This document shows positions 7,402 through 15,992 of a stretch of DNA of 64,000 bases, one piece after another. Source of the DNA: Streptomyces sp. L-9-10 (GTDB lineage Bacteria; Actinomycetota; Actinomycetes; Streptomycetales; Streptomycetaceae); contig NZ_PHRF01000095.1 of the NCBI RefSeq assembly GCF_004151105.1, positions 248,001-312,000 of the forward strand. The letters run 5' to 3'. Position numbers and translations under genes: made by a program. The notes beneath the pieces were generated by a model. The model had not been told where the DNA came from, made no database searches, and saw only the letters and a program-made list of their open reading frames with translations. How positions within the stretch are numbered: the first letter of the stretch is position 1; the number at the start of each line of letters is the position of its first letter.

Positions 7402-8469
7402 GTGAGTGCCCCCACGGTGTACGACGTCGCCGAGCGGTCGGGCGTCTCCATTGCGACGGTCTCGCGGGTCTACCGGAACCCCGACTCCGTACGCGCCCAG
7501 ACCCGCGACCGGGTACTGGAAGCGGCGCGCGCGCTCGGGTACGTACCGAGCGGCAACGCGCGCGGTCTGGCCAGCAGGACCACCGGCGTGCTCGGGCTCT
7601 GCTTCCCCGACTACTCCGATCCGGACGCCGAGACGGACGCCGAGGCGGACGACACGTACGACGACTCCGCGGTGATGCTCTACTCCGACCAGATCATCCG
7701 GGGCATGGAGCGGGCCGCGCGGCGGCACGGCTACGCGCTGCTGATCGCCGCGTCCCTGAAGGGCGGGCCGGAGTCGCTGGTGGCGAAGGTCGCGGGCCGG
7801 GTCGACGGATTCGCCGTACTGGCGCGGACCGTCCCCACCGAGGACCTTGAGGTGATTTCGCGCCGGCTGCCGGTGGTGATGCTGGCGGGGCCGCGCGAGA
7901 TCGACCATCTCGACCACATCGAGGTGGCCAACTCCGACGGCGAACGGGAACTGACCCGCCATCTGATCCGCGACCACGGCCTGCGCGGACTGGTCTTCGT
8001 CGGGGGCGAGAAGGACTCACCGGACGCGGAGGCGCGGTTCCGGGGATTCAGGGACGCCTGCGCCGAGGCCGGGCTGCCGGTCCCGGACGAACCCGATCTG
8101 CGCACCGTGATGATGACCCAGGCCGAGGGAGAACGAGCCGCGGAAACACTGCTCGACCGCGCCGACCGGGACGGGGGCCGCCCGCAGGCGATGCTCTTCG
8201 CCAACGACCAGATGGCGATCGGCGCGCTCCACGCGCTGGAGCGGCGCGGGGTACGGGTACCCGAGGACATCGCGGTCACGGGGTTCGACGGGATCCCCCT
8301 GAGCCGCATGGTGCGCCCGGCGCTGACGACCGTACGCCAGCCGATCCGCCGGCTCGGCGAGGAAGCGGTGGAACTGCTCGTCCGACGACTCGCGGAACCG
8401 ACCCGCGAACCGGTCTCCCTGATGCTCCCGGTCGCGGTGGCCCGCAGGGCCAGCTGCGGCTGCGGGTAG
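7402..8469 (+). CDS. LacI family transcriptional regulator
   Basis: A 355-residue repressor. An N-terminal HTH (TVYDVAERSGVSIATVSRV, about residues 5-23) and hinge helix are followed by a periplasmic-binding-like sugar-sensing domain ending with a conserved TGFDGIPLS segment. An acidic insert (residues 74-92, Asp/Glu-rich) after the hinge is unusual. Start GTG at 7402. An operator-like palindrome lies upstream, and a second of the same design precedes the ABC importer 3 kb away, so the target is probably the xylan/oligosaccharide-use genes to the right. The inducer is likely an oligosaccharide or sugar derivative, not identifiable from sequence. Confidence 0.93.
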   Translation: MSAPTVYDVAERSGVSIATVSRVYRNPDSVRAQTRDRVLEAARALGYVPSGNARGLASRTTGVLGLCFPDYSDPDAETDAEADDTYDDSAVMLYSDQIIRGMERAARRHGYALLIAASLKGGPESLVAKVAGRVDGFAVLARTVPTEDLEVISRRLPVVMLAGPREIDHLDHIEVANSDGERELTRHLIRDHGLRGLVFVGGEKDSPDAEARFRGFRDACAEAGLPVPDEPDLRTVMMTQAEGERAAETLLDRADRDGGRPQAMLFANDQMAIGALHALERRGVRVPEDIAVTGFDGIPLSRMVRPALTTVRQPIRRLGEEAVELLVRRLAEPTREPVSLMLPVAVARRASCGCG

Positions 8470-8484
8470 CGGGGGTGGGGGCAG

Positions 8485-8845
8485 GTCAGGACCGAGGGGT
8501 AGTCCGGGTGGGTCGGGGGGTTTGATGGCGGGTGGGGCCGCCCCTGATCTTTGAGTTTCGCGGTTGCGGGTCGGGCGTCAAGGGCGCTCCTTCGTCGCGT
8601 CGGCTACGCCGATTCCGCTTCGCTCCACCCTTGACTCCCGCCCCTCCACCGCAAGTGCTGCTTTGAGGGGGGGCGGCCCCGGGGGGAGGGGTCCCCGGGG
8701 GAAGCACCTCTGTCGCGGGGGCCCGGTTGCCGACCGCAGGTCGGTGGGCCCTGCGGGGCTGCGCGGCAGTGGAGTGGGGCGGCCCGGCACCGGCTCAGCG
8801 AGCAGAGGTGAGTGGGCAGTTGGGCCTCATGCCCCGCTGGTGAGG
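8485..8845. repeat. Left arm of a ~360-bp inverted repeat
   Basis: From GTCAGGACCGAGGGGTAGTC onward this sequence is the reverse complement of 9047-9407 with scattered substitutions and small indels. Long blocks are identical, for example around 8558-8600 and 8734-8790. It begins 16 bp after the lacI stop. It contains smaller hairpins, such as CCGCAGG (8734-8740) pairing with CCTGCGG (8750-8756). Open frames reading inward through both arms encode related Arg/Pro/Ser-rich peptides, but they have low-complexity composition and no ribosome-binding site, so I do not call them genes. Confidence 0.9.
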
Positions 8846-9046
8846 CTCCGTTGCTGGCTGCTGCTGTCGCCCGAGGCGGACGAGACCCGCAGCATGCCCC
8901 CTATGCCCCAGTTTGGCGGTCCCTTTGGAGGGCCCTTGGACCGGTGATGCGTCCTGTGTCCACTTGACCTGGATCCACGGCACATCACGGTCTCTCAGGG
9001 GCCCACTCACCGCCTCTCCCGTCACACCCACCCCACCGCCCACACA
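8846..9046. other. Spacer between the inverted repeat arms
   Basis: About 200 bp with no supported gene. It contains TCCCTTTGGAGGGCCC-like short palindromic sequence and CCACC/ACACCC-rich stretches near 9025-9047. If this is a mobile element, no transposase is present, so it would be non-autonomous. Confidence 0.5.
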
Positions 9047-9407
9047 CCGTCATCAGCGGGGCATGAATCCCAGCCCCTCACCTGCGAACAGTCGCTGAGC
9101 CGGGGCCGGGCCGCCCCACTCCACTGCCGCGCAGCCCCGCAGGGCCCACCGACCTGCGGTCGGGAACTGGCCCCAGGAACAGAGGTGCTTCCCCGGGGAC
9201 CCCTCCCCCCGGGGGCCGCCCCCCTCAAAGCCGCACTTGCGGTGGAGGGGCGGGAGTCAAGGGTGGAGCGCAGCGGAATCGGCGTAGCCGACGCGACGCA
9301 GGAGCGCCCTTGACGCCCGACCCGCAACCGCGAAACTCAAACCTCAGGGGCGGCCCCCACCCGCCATGATCAATTCCGGGTCACCACGACTACCCCTCGG
9401 TCCTGAC
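9047..9407. repeat. Right arm of a ~360-bp inverted repeat
   Basis: Reverse complement of 8485-8845. The outer end (CTACCCCTCGGTCCTGAC) stops about 3 bp from the stop codon of the convergent esterase gene, so the element exactly fills the space between lacI and the esterase. As RNA, the two arms could fold into a very long hairpin. Confidence 0.9.
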
Positions 9408-9409
9408 CC

Positions 9410-10393
9410 TCACCCCAGCCTCTCCCCGAAGAAGCGCTCATCCGCCGCCCGCAGCTCCCGTTCCTCCCGCTCGCTCCCCTCGTGCTCGAAGTGGCCGGCC
9501 GTCAGTACGTGCAGTTCACGCGGGCCCGCGAGCGCGTTGTAGACGGCGAACTGGCCCGGCGGCGGGACCGATGGGTCGAACAGGGCCGGGGCGACCAGCG
9601 TCGGGATCCGGATCCGGCTCGCCGCCGTGGCGGCGTCGAAGTACGGGAGTACGTCCATGATCCCGGGGTGATCGCGGTAGTGGGCCCGTACCGCCTCGCC
9701 GCTCCCGACGGAGGGCAGCGTCAGCCGCAGCGGATGGTCGCCGAAGGTCGGTACGGTCAGCCGGCCGCAGGCGAAGCGGTCGTCCCAGGGCAGCGCCAGC
9801 GCGCCGAGGCCGCCGCCGAGGCTCTCGCCCGCGTAGGCGAGCCGGGGACCTCGCGCCGTCACCAGTTCCGGTACCAGGTCGAGCAGCGCGGACGCGGCGC
9901 ACCACAGGTCGGCCACGCAGTCGCCGAGGACATACGTGTCACGGGACTCGATGCCGTGCAGGACATGGCGGTCGGCGTCGCCCGGGATGCCCGGTCTGCG
10001 GCTGCGGGACCCCATCCCCCGTACGCACGGCAGGATCGCCGCGCCGCCCGGCAGCGGAAGCGGCACGTCCCGGCCGGCCTCCTGGCGTCCGCCGTAGCCG
10101 TGGCCGATGACGAATCCGTACCGCACCGGCCCTTCGGCGGGCAGGACGAGCCAGCCGCCGAGGCGCAGCCCGCCGACCGAGGTGAACGACACCCCGAAGA
10201 TCCGGAATCCGTCGCGCTCGTCCTCCTGGGGGCCCACCGCCGGTGCCGTCCCCACCCGTAGCGCCGCCTCGTAACGATCCCGCCAGAACGTGTCGAATCC
10301 GTCAGGCGGGGCAGGCGCCGCGATGACGAGCAGCTCATCAAGGGTCCGGCCGTACGCCGGATCAAAGGGAAAGCCGTGCACGAACGCGGACAT
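9410..10393 (-). CDS. Acetyl xylan esterase family (AXE1-type) deacetylase
   Basis: A 327-residue alpha/beta hydrolase of the acetyl-xylan-esterase / cephalosporin C deacetylase family. Visible are the nucleophile elbow GESLGG with Ser191, an Asp273 candidate (PALFDPSVPPP), His301 (LTAGHFEHEG) and the oxyanion-side RGMGSR segment near residue 125-130. It removes acetyl groups from xylo-oligosaccharides or similar esters. No signal peptide is seen, so it probably acts inside the cell on imported oligomers, which suits the ABC importer and the GH39 enzyme next door. The ATG at 10393 (MSAFVHGF) fits the family; the open frame extends further upstream without a good start signal. Confidence 0.88.
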   Translation of the reverse strand: MSAFVHGFPFDPAYGRTLDELLVIAAPAPPDGFDTFWRDRYEAALRVGTAPAVGPQEDERDGFRIFGVSFTSVGGLRLGGWLVLPAEGPVRYGFVIGHGYGGRQEAGRDVPLPLPGGAAILPCVRGMGSRSRRPGIPGDADRHVLHGIESRDTYVLGDCVADLWCAASALLDLVPELVTARGPRLAYAGESLGGGLGALALPWDDRFACGRLTVPTFGDHPLRLTLPSVGSGEAVRAHYRDHPGIMDVLPYFDAATAASRIRIPTLVAPALFDPSVPPPGQFAVYNALAGPRELHVLTAGHFEHEGSEREERELRAADERFFGERLG

Positions 10394-10589
10394 GATCGCG
10401 ACAGTAGCCCACCGGACACAACGAGACACACTCGGCCGGACACCAGCGGAAACCGCCCGACCACGCGCCGCACGCACGCCTCTCCCCCGCACGGATACCT
10501 GAACAGCTGTCGCACGCACAGATGTCGCACATGTTGCACGAGTGTGACCAAGGCACCTCTTGCGGATTCCCGAAGCGCGGCGGCAGAGT

Positions 10590-10620
10590 GATGTATGCGC
10601 TTACAGGCAGCGCATACATC
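10590..10620 (+). promoter_or_regulatory. Operator / hairpin upstream of the sugar ABC importer
   Basis: A perfect 11-bp inverted repeat, GATGTATGCGC (10590-10600) and GCGCATACATC (10610-10620), flanks a 9-nt spacer. Nested in it, TGTATGCGCTTACA (10592-10605) is a LacI-type near-palindrome with the same TGWATGCGCTTWCA pattern as the site before lacI. It ends 24 bp before the binding-protein ATG and just ahead of AAGGAGG. If the TSS lies upstream, the mRNA would also fold a hairpin next to the ribosome-binding site. Confidence 0.75.
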
Positions 10621-10644
10621 GGGGAGCTCAAGGAGGAGCCGTCC

Positions 10645-11889
10645 ATGCACCGCACCGCCAGAACCGCCTCTGCCGCCACCGCGCTCGCGGTGGCATTCGG
10701 ACTCACCGCGTGCGGAAGCTCGGGGGGTGAGGGGGTCGCCGCCGACAAGGAGCAGACGCTCACCGTCTGGGCCATGGGCGCCGAGGGCGAGAAGCTCGCG
10801 GACGTCGCCAAGGTGTACGAGAAGGCCAACCCGCACATCACGGTCAAGGTCACCCCCATCAGCTGGGACGTCGCGCACCAGAAGCTGGTCTCCGCGGCCG
10901 CCGCCGGCACCCTGCCCGATGTGGCGCAGATGGGCGGCACGTACATCGGTGAGTTCTCCGAGCTGGGCGTTCTGGAGCCGGTCGACACGAAGGCCTTCGA
11001 GAAGGACGACTTCTTCCCCGCCGCCTGGAAGCAGGGAGAGGTGGACGGCGAGGTGTACGGCGTCCCCTGGTACGTCGACACCCGCGTCCTCTACTACCGC
11101 ACCGACCTCGCCGAGAAGGCCGGCGTCAGCAAGGCCCCGGCCAACTGGCAGGAGCTGGGGCAGCTCGCCACCGCCTACCAGGACAAGGCGCGTACGAAGT
11201 GGGGCCTCTACCTCCAGCCCAGCGGTCTGGACACCGTACAGAGCTGGTACCCCTTCCTGTACTCGGCCGGCGGCGAGATCGTGTCCGAGGACGGCAAGGC
11301 CGTCTTCAACAGCCCCGAATCCATCAGGGCCATGACGGAGTACGCCTCGTACTTCGACAAGGGGCTCACCAAGAAGAGCACCCCGCCCGGCTACGAGGTG
11401 CTGAAGGACTTCAACTCCGGCGATGTGCCGATGTTCTTCTCCGGCCCCTGGATCATGACCCTGATCAATGACGACTACCCCGACCTCAAGGGCAAGTGGG
11501 GCGTCGCGAAGGTCCCCGGTGACAAGGCGTCCGTCTCGATGGCGGGCGGCTCCAGCCTGGTCGTCTCCAAGGACAGCACGCACAAGGCCGCGGCCAAGGA
11601 CTTCATCACGTACCTCACGGACACCGAGGGCCAGAAGGACTGGTTCACCCGCACCAGCGACCTGCCCGCCAACACCAGCGCCTGGGACTCCGGCAAGCTC
11701 TCCGACGACCCGGGGCTCCAGGTCTTCCGTGAGCAGATGGAATCCGCCAAGGGCACGCCGGTCCTGGCCAAGTGGAGCGAGATCACCTCGAAGGTCGACG
11801 AGGCCCTCGGCGCGGTGACCCAGAACAAGTCCTCGGCCAAGGACGCCGCCGACAAGGCGCAGTCCGAGATCGAAGGGCTCGTGGAGTAG
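10645..11889 (+). CDS. Sugar ABC transporter solute-binding lipoprotein
   Basis: A 414-residue extracellular binding protein of the family 1 (maltose-type) class. The signal peptide ends in a lipobox LTAC with Cys near residue 23 and a Ser/Gly linker. The mature part has the TLTVWAMG start, GEVYGVPWYVDTRVLYYRTD and a C-terminal SEITSKVDEALG segment, all typical. ATG 10645 has AAGGAGGA at the right distance; the frame extends further upstream without support. It is followed within 5 bp by the first permease, so this is one operon. It probably binds xylo-oligosaccharides or related glycans, inferred from the neighbouring esterase and GH39 genes. Confidence 0.93.
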   Translation: MHRTARTASAATALAVAFGLTACGSSGGEGVAADKEQTLTVWAMGAEGEKLADVAKVYEKANPHITVKVTPISWDVAHQKLVSAAAAGTLPDVAQMGGTYIGEFSELGVLEPVDTKAFEKDDFFPAAWKQGEVDGEVYGVPWYVDTRVLYYRTDLAEKAGVSKAPANWQELGQLATAYQDKARTKWGLYLQPSGLDTVQSWYPFLYSAGGEIVSEDGKAVFNSPESIRAMTEYASYFDKGLTKKSTPPGYEVLKDFNSGDVPMFFSGPWIMTLINDDYPDLKGKWGVAKVPGDKASVSMAGGSSLVVSKDSTHKAAAKDFITYLTDTEGQKDWFTRTSDLPANTSAWDSGKLSDDPGLQVFREQMESAKGTPVLAKWSEITSKVDEALGAVTQNKSSAKDAADKAQSEIEGLVE

Positions 11890-11894
11890 CCGCC

Positions 11895-12869
11895 ATGACC
11901 ACCACGACCGAATCCGCCGCGGACGCCGCCCCGGCGCCGGCCGGGGCCAGTCCGCCGACGAGCGGCGCGAAGGGCCGTGAGCCGCGCTCCCTGGGGGTGC
12001 AGAATCTGGCCGGGTGGCTGTTCTCCACCCCGTTCCTGGTGCTGTTCACGGTCTTCATGGCCTTCCCGATCGTCGCCACGCTCGCCATGAGCTTCACCGA
12101 TTTCGGGCTGCGCAATGTGACCGACCCGCTCTCCGCGGAGTTCATCGGTTTCGAGAACTACACGAAGCTCTTCGGCGACGAGAAGTTCCTGAAGGCGCTG
12201 TTCAACACGGCGTACTTCGTGGTCGTCGGCGTACCGCTCACCATCGGCGCGGGACTCGCCGCCGCCGTCCTGCTGAACAGCGGGATCGACCGGGCGCGGA
12301 CCTGCTTCCGGGTCGGCTTCTACGCCCCGGTGGTGACCAGCATCGTCGCCGTCGCCGTCGTCTGGACCTTCGTCCTCGATCCGTCCGAAGGACTGATCGC
12401 GGGCCTGGCCTCCGAAGTCGGGCTCACCACCCCCGACTTCCTCGGCTCCGAAGCGCTGGCCATGCCGTCGCTGATCCTGATGGCGGTCTGGCGCAACCTC
12501 GGCACGGTGATGGTGCTGTTCATCGCGGGCCTCCAGGCCATTCCCGCCGACGTACGGGAAGCCGCGCGGCTGGACGGTGCCGGTCCCTGGCAGGAGTTCC
12601 GCCGGATCACCGTGCCGCTGCTGCGGCCGACGATGCTGTACGCCACGGTCATCACCACGATCGGCTATCTCAACGTCTTCGAGGAGCCGTTCGTGATGAC
12701 CGAGGGCGGCCCCTCGAACAGCACCCTCACCGTCTCGCTGAACATGTACCGCGAAGGCTTCAACTTCTTCCACATGGGCTACGCGAGCGCCATGGCGTAT
12801 GTGCTCTTCGTCGTCATCATGGGCATTACGGTGCTCCAGCTCCGTCTGCTGAAGGACAACACGAAATGA
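11895..12869 (+). CDS. Sugar ABC transporter permease (MalF-type)
   Basis: A 324-residue inner-membrane permease with six hydrophobic segments after a polar, Ala/Pro-rich N-terminus of about 37 residues. The EAA loop that docks the ATPase is visible as VREAARLDGAGPWQEFRRITVPLL. It pairs with the next permease and the upstream binding protein. Its stop overlaps the next start (ATGA). No ATPase gene is nearby. In Streptomyces the shared ATPase MsiK energises many such importers, so the same is inferred here. Confidence 0.94.
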   Translation: MTTTTESAADAAPAPAGASPPTSGAKGREPRSLGVQNLAGWLFSTPFLVLFTVFMAFPIVATLAMSFTDFGLRNVTDPLSAEFIGFENYTKLFGDEKFLKALFNTAYFVVVGVPLTIGAGLAAAVLLNSGIDRARTCFRVGFYAPVVTSIVAVAVVWTFVLDPSEGLIAGLASEVGLTTPDFLGSEALAMPSLILMAVWRNLGTVMVLFIAGLQAIPADVREAARLDGAGPWQEFRRITVPLLRPTMLYATVITTIGYLNVFEEPFVMTEGGPSNSTLTVSLNMYREGFNFFHMGYASAMAYVLFVVIMGITVLQLRLLKDNTK

Positions 12870-13744
12870 GTGCCGCGGAGACTTCGACCCAGCAGGCCGC
12901 GCCGCGCCGGAACGGGCGCACCGGCCGACGCGGGAAAACCGGCGTGTACGTCCTGCTGTCGCTCGGTGTGCTGGTCATGTCGGCGCCGTTCCTCTGGATG
13001 GCGCTGTCCGCCTTCAAGACCGACCGCGAACTGGCGGCCAGCCCGCCGGTGTGGCTCCCCACCGACTGGACCCTGGCGCACTTCTCGCGCCTGCTCGACC
13101 GGCTCGACCTGCCGCTCTACTTCTTCAACTCCGTGCTCGTCGCCGTGCTGGTGACGGTCTCCAATCTGGTGTTCTGCTCGATGCTGGGATACGCCCTGGC
13201 CAAGCTGCGGTTCGCCGGCCGGAACAAGCTGTTCGCGCTGGTGCTCGGCGCGCTCATGGTGCCCGGCAACCTGATGCTGCTGCCGCTCTTCGTCCTGATG
13301 AGCAAGTTGCGGCTGATCGACTCGTACGCGGGTCTGGTGCTGCCGTTCGCGGCGGGGGCCTTCGGGGTCTTCCTGATGCGGCAGTTCATGCAGTCGATCC
13401 CGGACGAGCTGCTGGAAGCGGCCAGGATGGACGGCGCCGGTGAGTGGTACATCTTCTGGCGGATCGTGATGCCGCTGGTCAAACCCGCCCTGGCGACGCT
13501 CGCGATCCTCACCTTCCTGGGCTCCTGGAACAACTTCGTCTGGCCGCTGATCGCCACCAACGACCCGGGCAAATACACCCTTCCGGTGGCGCTGGCGACC
13601 TTCGCCACCGACCCCAACCAGTCGGAGGGCTCCAACGGAATGCTGATGGCCGGCTCCTTGCTGGTCGTGCTGCCGGTGCTGCTCGTCTTCATGGTGCTCC
13701 AGCGGTACTTCACCCAGGGCATCGCCACGGCCGGCATCAAATGA
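12866..13744 (+). CDS. Sugar ABC transporter permease (MalG-type)
   Basis: A 292-residue permease with six membrane segments and an EAA loop, LLEAARMDGAGEWYIFWRIV. It begins at the ATG that overlaps the previous stop, giving translational coupling. A basic N-terminal stretch (RRNGRTGRRGK) precedes the first helix and fits the positive-inside rule. The C-terminal GIATAGIK ending is characteristic of MalG-type permeases. It completes the importer together with the genes at 10645 and 11895. Confidence 0.94.
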   Translation: MSAAETSTQQAAPRRNGRTGRRGKTGVYVLLSLGVLVMSAPFLWMALSAFKTDRELAASPPVWLPTDWTLAHFSRLLDRLDLPLYFFNSVLVAVLVTVSNLVFCSMLGYALAKLRFAGRNKLFALVLGALMVPGNLMLLPLFVLMSKLRLIDSYAGLVLPFAAGAFGVFLMRQFMQSIPDELLEAARMDGAGEWYIFWRIVMPLVKPALATLAILTFLGSWNNFVWPLIATNDPGKYTLPVALATFATDPNQSEGSNGMLMAGSLLVVLPVLLVFMVLQRYFTQGIATAGIK

Positions 13745-13790
13745 GCGTCACGGCCGCCGTCATGTAGTCGCCGGACCCTCGACGCGTCTC

Positions 13791-13847
13791 CGCGTGTCTC
13801 CACGGCTCCCGCGCGTCTCCACAGCTCTCGCGTGTCTCCACAGCTCC
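13791..13847. repeat. Three 19-bp tandem repeats between importer and GH39 gene
   Basis: Three near-identical 19-bp units of the form CGCGTGTCTCCACAGCTCC lie at 13791-13809, 13810-13828 and 13829-13847, in the 188-bp gap after the permease gene. Their strand asymmetry (C/T-rich) would make unstructured RNA. No terminator hairpin is evident here, so the GH39 gene may be transcribed with the importer. Confidence 0.8.
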
Positions 13848-13932
13848 GCGCCCGTCCGTAACTCCGCGCCCTTCCTCAACTTCCGCGCTTCTCCGGCTCC
13901 ACACCCCCCTCCGAGAAAAGGTTTGTACAGTC

Positions 13933-15780
13933 ATGACCGAAAAGTCCGCCGCTCGCGCCGACTGGGAGTCGCGCATCGGGAAGCCCAGTGACGGGCGGCT
14001 CCTCGGCATCGGGGAGCTTCCCGCTCCCACCGGTCTGTCCGCCGACGACGGCACCGGCCATGTGCTGCTGACCTGGCGTCCGGTGCCGGGCGCGCTCGGA
14101 TATCTGGTGCACCGCGCCGACTCCGCCGAGGGCCCCTTCGAGCCGCTCGACCACCTCGGCGGCGATGTGCTCGCCGTACCGCACCCGCCGTACGCGGACA
14201 CGCTGGCCCAGCCGGGCCGCGGCTACTTCTACAAGGTCGCCACCTGGTCGGACACCGGTGCCGGCGCGCTGTCCGAGGCGGTGCCCGGCTCCGCCAGGGC
14301 CGCCGGCTCGCGCGCGGCCGAGGTCACCGTGGCCGTGGACGCGGCGGCCCCGGCCACCGAACTCCCGGGCGTCTGGAACCGGATGATCGGCGCCGAGCAC
14401 TTCTCGCTGCTGACCTGGGACAAGCCGGGCGCGGGCGGCTCCGATGTCGCGAAGGAGTACGGCGAGGCGCTGGCCATCGTCCGCGACGAGATCGGCGTAC
14501 GCTCCGTCCGCGCGCACGGCACCTTCCTGCCCGAGACCGTGACCGTACGCGGCGACGGCTCGTTCGACTTCTCCGGTCTCGACGCCGTCTACGACCGTTT
14601 CCTGGCCACCGGCCTCAAGCCCGTGGTCGAGCTCTCCTTCATGCCGAGGGAACTCGCCTCCGACCCGCACTACACGGTCTTCGACTACAAGGCCCTGGTC
14701 TCCACCCCCGCGCGGTGGGAGCGCTGGGGCGATCTCTGCCGCGAGCTGACCGTCCACCTCCAGGAGCGGTACGGCCGCGACACCGTCGCCGGCTGGGAGT
14801 TCGAGGTCTGGAACGAGGCCAATCTGGAGGTGTTCTGGAACGGCACCCAGGACGACTACCACCGGCTGTACGAGGTCGCCGTACGCGCCGTGAAGGGCGT
14901 GGACGAGCGGATCAGGGTGGGCGGGCCCTCCTCCGCCGCGGCCGGCTGGGTCGGCGCGCTGCTGGAGTACTGCCAGGAGCACGACGTACCGGTCGACTTC
15001 GTCTCCACCCACACCTACGGCAACGCCCCGCTGGACTTCCGCCCGATGACACGCGCCTTCGCCGAGGCGACGGGCAGGCCCGAGCCGGAGATCCTGTGGA
15101 CGGAGTGGGGCGTCACGCCCACGCACTTCCACCGCGTCAGCGACTCCGTCTTCGCCGCGCCGTTCGTGCTGCGCGGCATGAAGAGCGCACTGTCGTCCAC
15201 CGACTGCCTCTCCTACTGGGTGGCCTCCGACCAGTTCGAGGAGCTGGGCTGGCCGCCCCGGCTGTTCCACGGCGGTTTCGGGCTGCTGACGGTGGGCAAT
15301 CTGCGCAAGCCGCGCTTCTGGGCGCTGTATCTCCTCTCCCAGCTCACCGGCGGCCGGATCCCCGCGGCGGTCGGCGGCGACGGCGCGGGCGCGCTCGTCG
15401 AGTCCCTCGCCACCCGCGCGGAGGACGGCTCGACCGTGGACGTCCTGCTCTGGAACGGCACCCTCGACCAGTCCAAGATCGACGGCGCGGCCGTGCTCGA
15501 CCGCGCCGCGACCGTCCGCGTCACCGGCCTCGAACCGGGCGCCGTCCACACCGTCGAGTCGCGCAGGGTCGACGAGCACCATGCCAATATCCAGGCCGTC
15601 TGGAAGGACCTCGACGGCGGTGACTGGCCCGACGACCAGCAGTGGCGGAAGCTGCGCGCCGCCGACGAACTGCCCGTCGAGACGCTCGCGCCCGTCACCG
15701 CGGACGCCGAGGGCACCGCGGTGCTGACCGTCGAGCTGCCCAACCCCGGCATCCGCTTCCTGCGGCTCGCCCGCGGCTGA
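13933..15780 (+). CDS. GH39 family glycoside hydrolase (beta-xylosidase-like)
   Basis: A 615-residue enzyme without signal peptide. An N-terminal fibronectin-III-like module (about residues 28-125) precedes a (beta/alpha)8 catalytic domain of clan GH-A and a C-terminal beta-sandwich. The acid/base Glu295 is in WNEAN and the nucleophile Glu391 is in ILWTEWGVTP, matching GH39. FN3-like fusion at the N-terminus is less usual. Start ATG 13933 after AGAAAAGG. It probably releases xylose or a related sugar from imported oligomers, working with the esterase and ABC importer. Beta-xylosidase is the commonest activity in the family, but other specificities (for example alpha-L-iduronidase or arabinosidase-type) exist. 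Confidence 0.88.
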   Translation: MTEKSAARADWESRIGKPSDGRLLGIGELPAPTGLSADDGTGHVLLTWRPVPGALGYLVHRADSAEGPFEPLDHLGGDVLAVPHPPYADTLAQPGRGYFYKVATWSDTGAGALSEAVPGSARAAGSRAAEVTVAVDAAAPATELPGVWNRMIGAEHFSLLTWDKPGAGGSDVAKEYGEALAIVRDEIGVRSVRAHGTFLPETVTVRGDGSFDFSGLDAVYDRFLATGLKPVVELSFMPRELASDPHYTVFDYKALVSTPARWERWGDLCRELTVHLQERYGRDTVAGWEFEVWNEANLEVFWNGTQDDYHRLYEVAVRAVKGVDERIRVGGPSSAAAGWVGALLEYCQEHDVPVDFVSTHTYGNAPLDFRPMTRAFAEATGRPEPEILWTEWGVTPTHFHRVSDSVFAAPFVLRGMKSALSSTDCLSYWVASDQFEELGWPPRLFHGGFGLLTVGNLRKPRFWALYLLSQLTGGRIPAAVGGDGAGALVESLATRAEDGSTVDVLLWNGTLDQSKIDGAAVLDRAATVRVTGLEPGAVHTVESRRVDEHHANIQAVWKDLDGGDWPDDQQWRKLRAADELPVETLAPVTADAEGTAVLTVELPNPGIRFLRLARG

Positions 15781-15806
15781 GACCGCGACCGGGACCGCGA
15801 CGAGAC

Positions 15807-15850
15807 CGCGGCTAGATCGCGGCTAGATCGCGGCTAGATCGCGGCTAGAT
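15807..15850. repeat. Four 11-bp tandem repeats after the GH39 gene
   Basis: The unit CGCGGCTAGAT repeats exactly four times (15807-15817, 15818-15828, 15829-15839, 15840-15850) with a partial fifth. Each unit carries CTAG, a tetranucleotide normally scarce in such DNA. The 11-bp period means the units fall on nearly the same face of the helix. Confidence 0.9.
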
Positions 15851-15893
15851 CGCGGCTGAAACCCGCGGCTGAGCCACCCGCCGCCACAGACCC

Positions 15894-15927
15894 GGGGGCC
15901 GACGGCACCTGACCGTCGTCGGCCCCC
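15894..15927 (+). terminator. Hairpin terminator after the GH39 gene
   Basis: GGGGGCCGACGGC (15894-15906) pairs with GTCGTCGGCCCCC-type sequence (15915-15927), giving about 13 bp with one G-T pair and an 8-nt loop. It should separate GH39 transcription from the following gene. Confidence 0.75.
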
Positions 15928-15992
15928 GTCGTACCACCACCGCACCTCCACAACCCCACAACTCCACACCCGCCAACAGGAGCTGGACTCTC

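Noticed and set aside
8564..9327. Open frames inside the inverted repeat arms
   Set aside because: Related Arg/Ser/Pro-rich peptides appear in both arms only because the arms are copies; no ribosome-binding site or family match.
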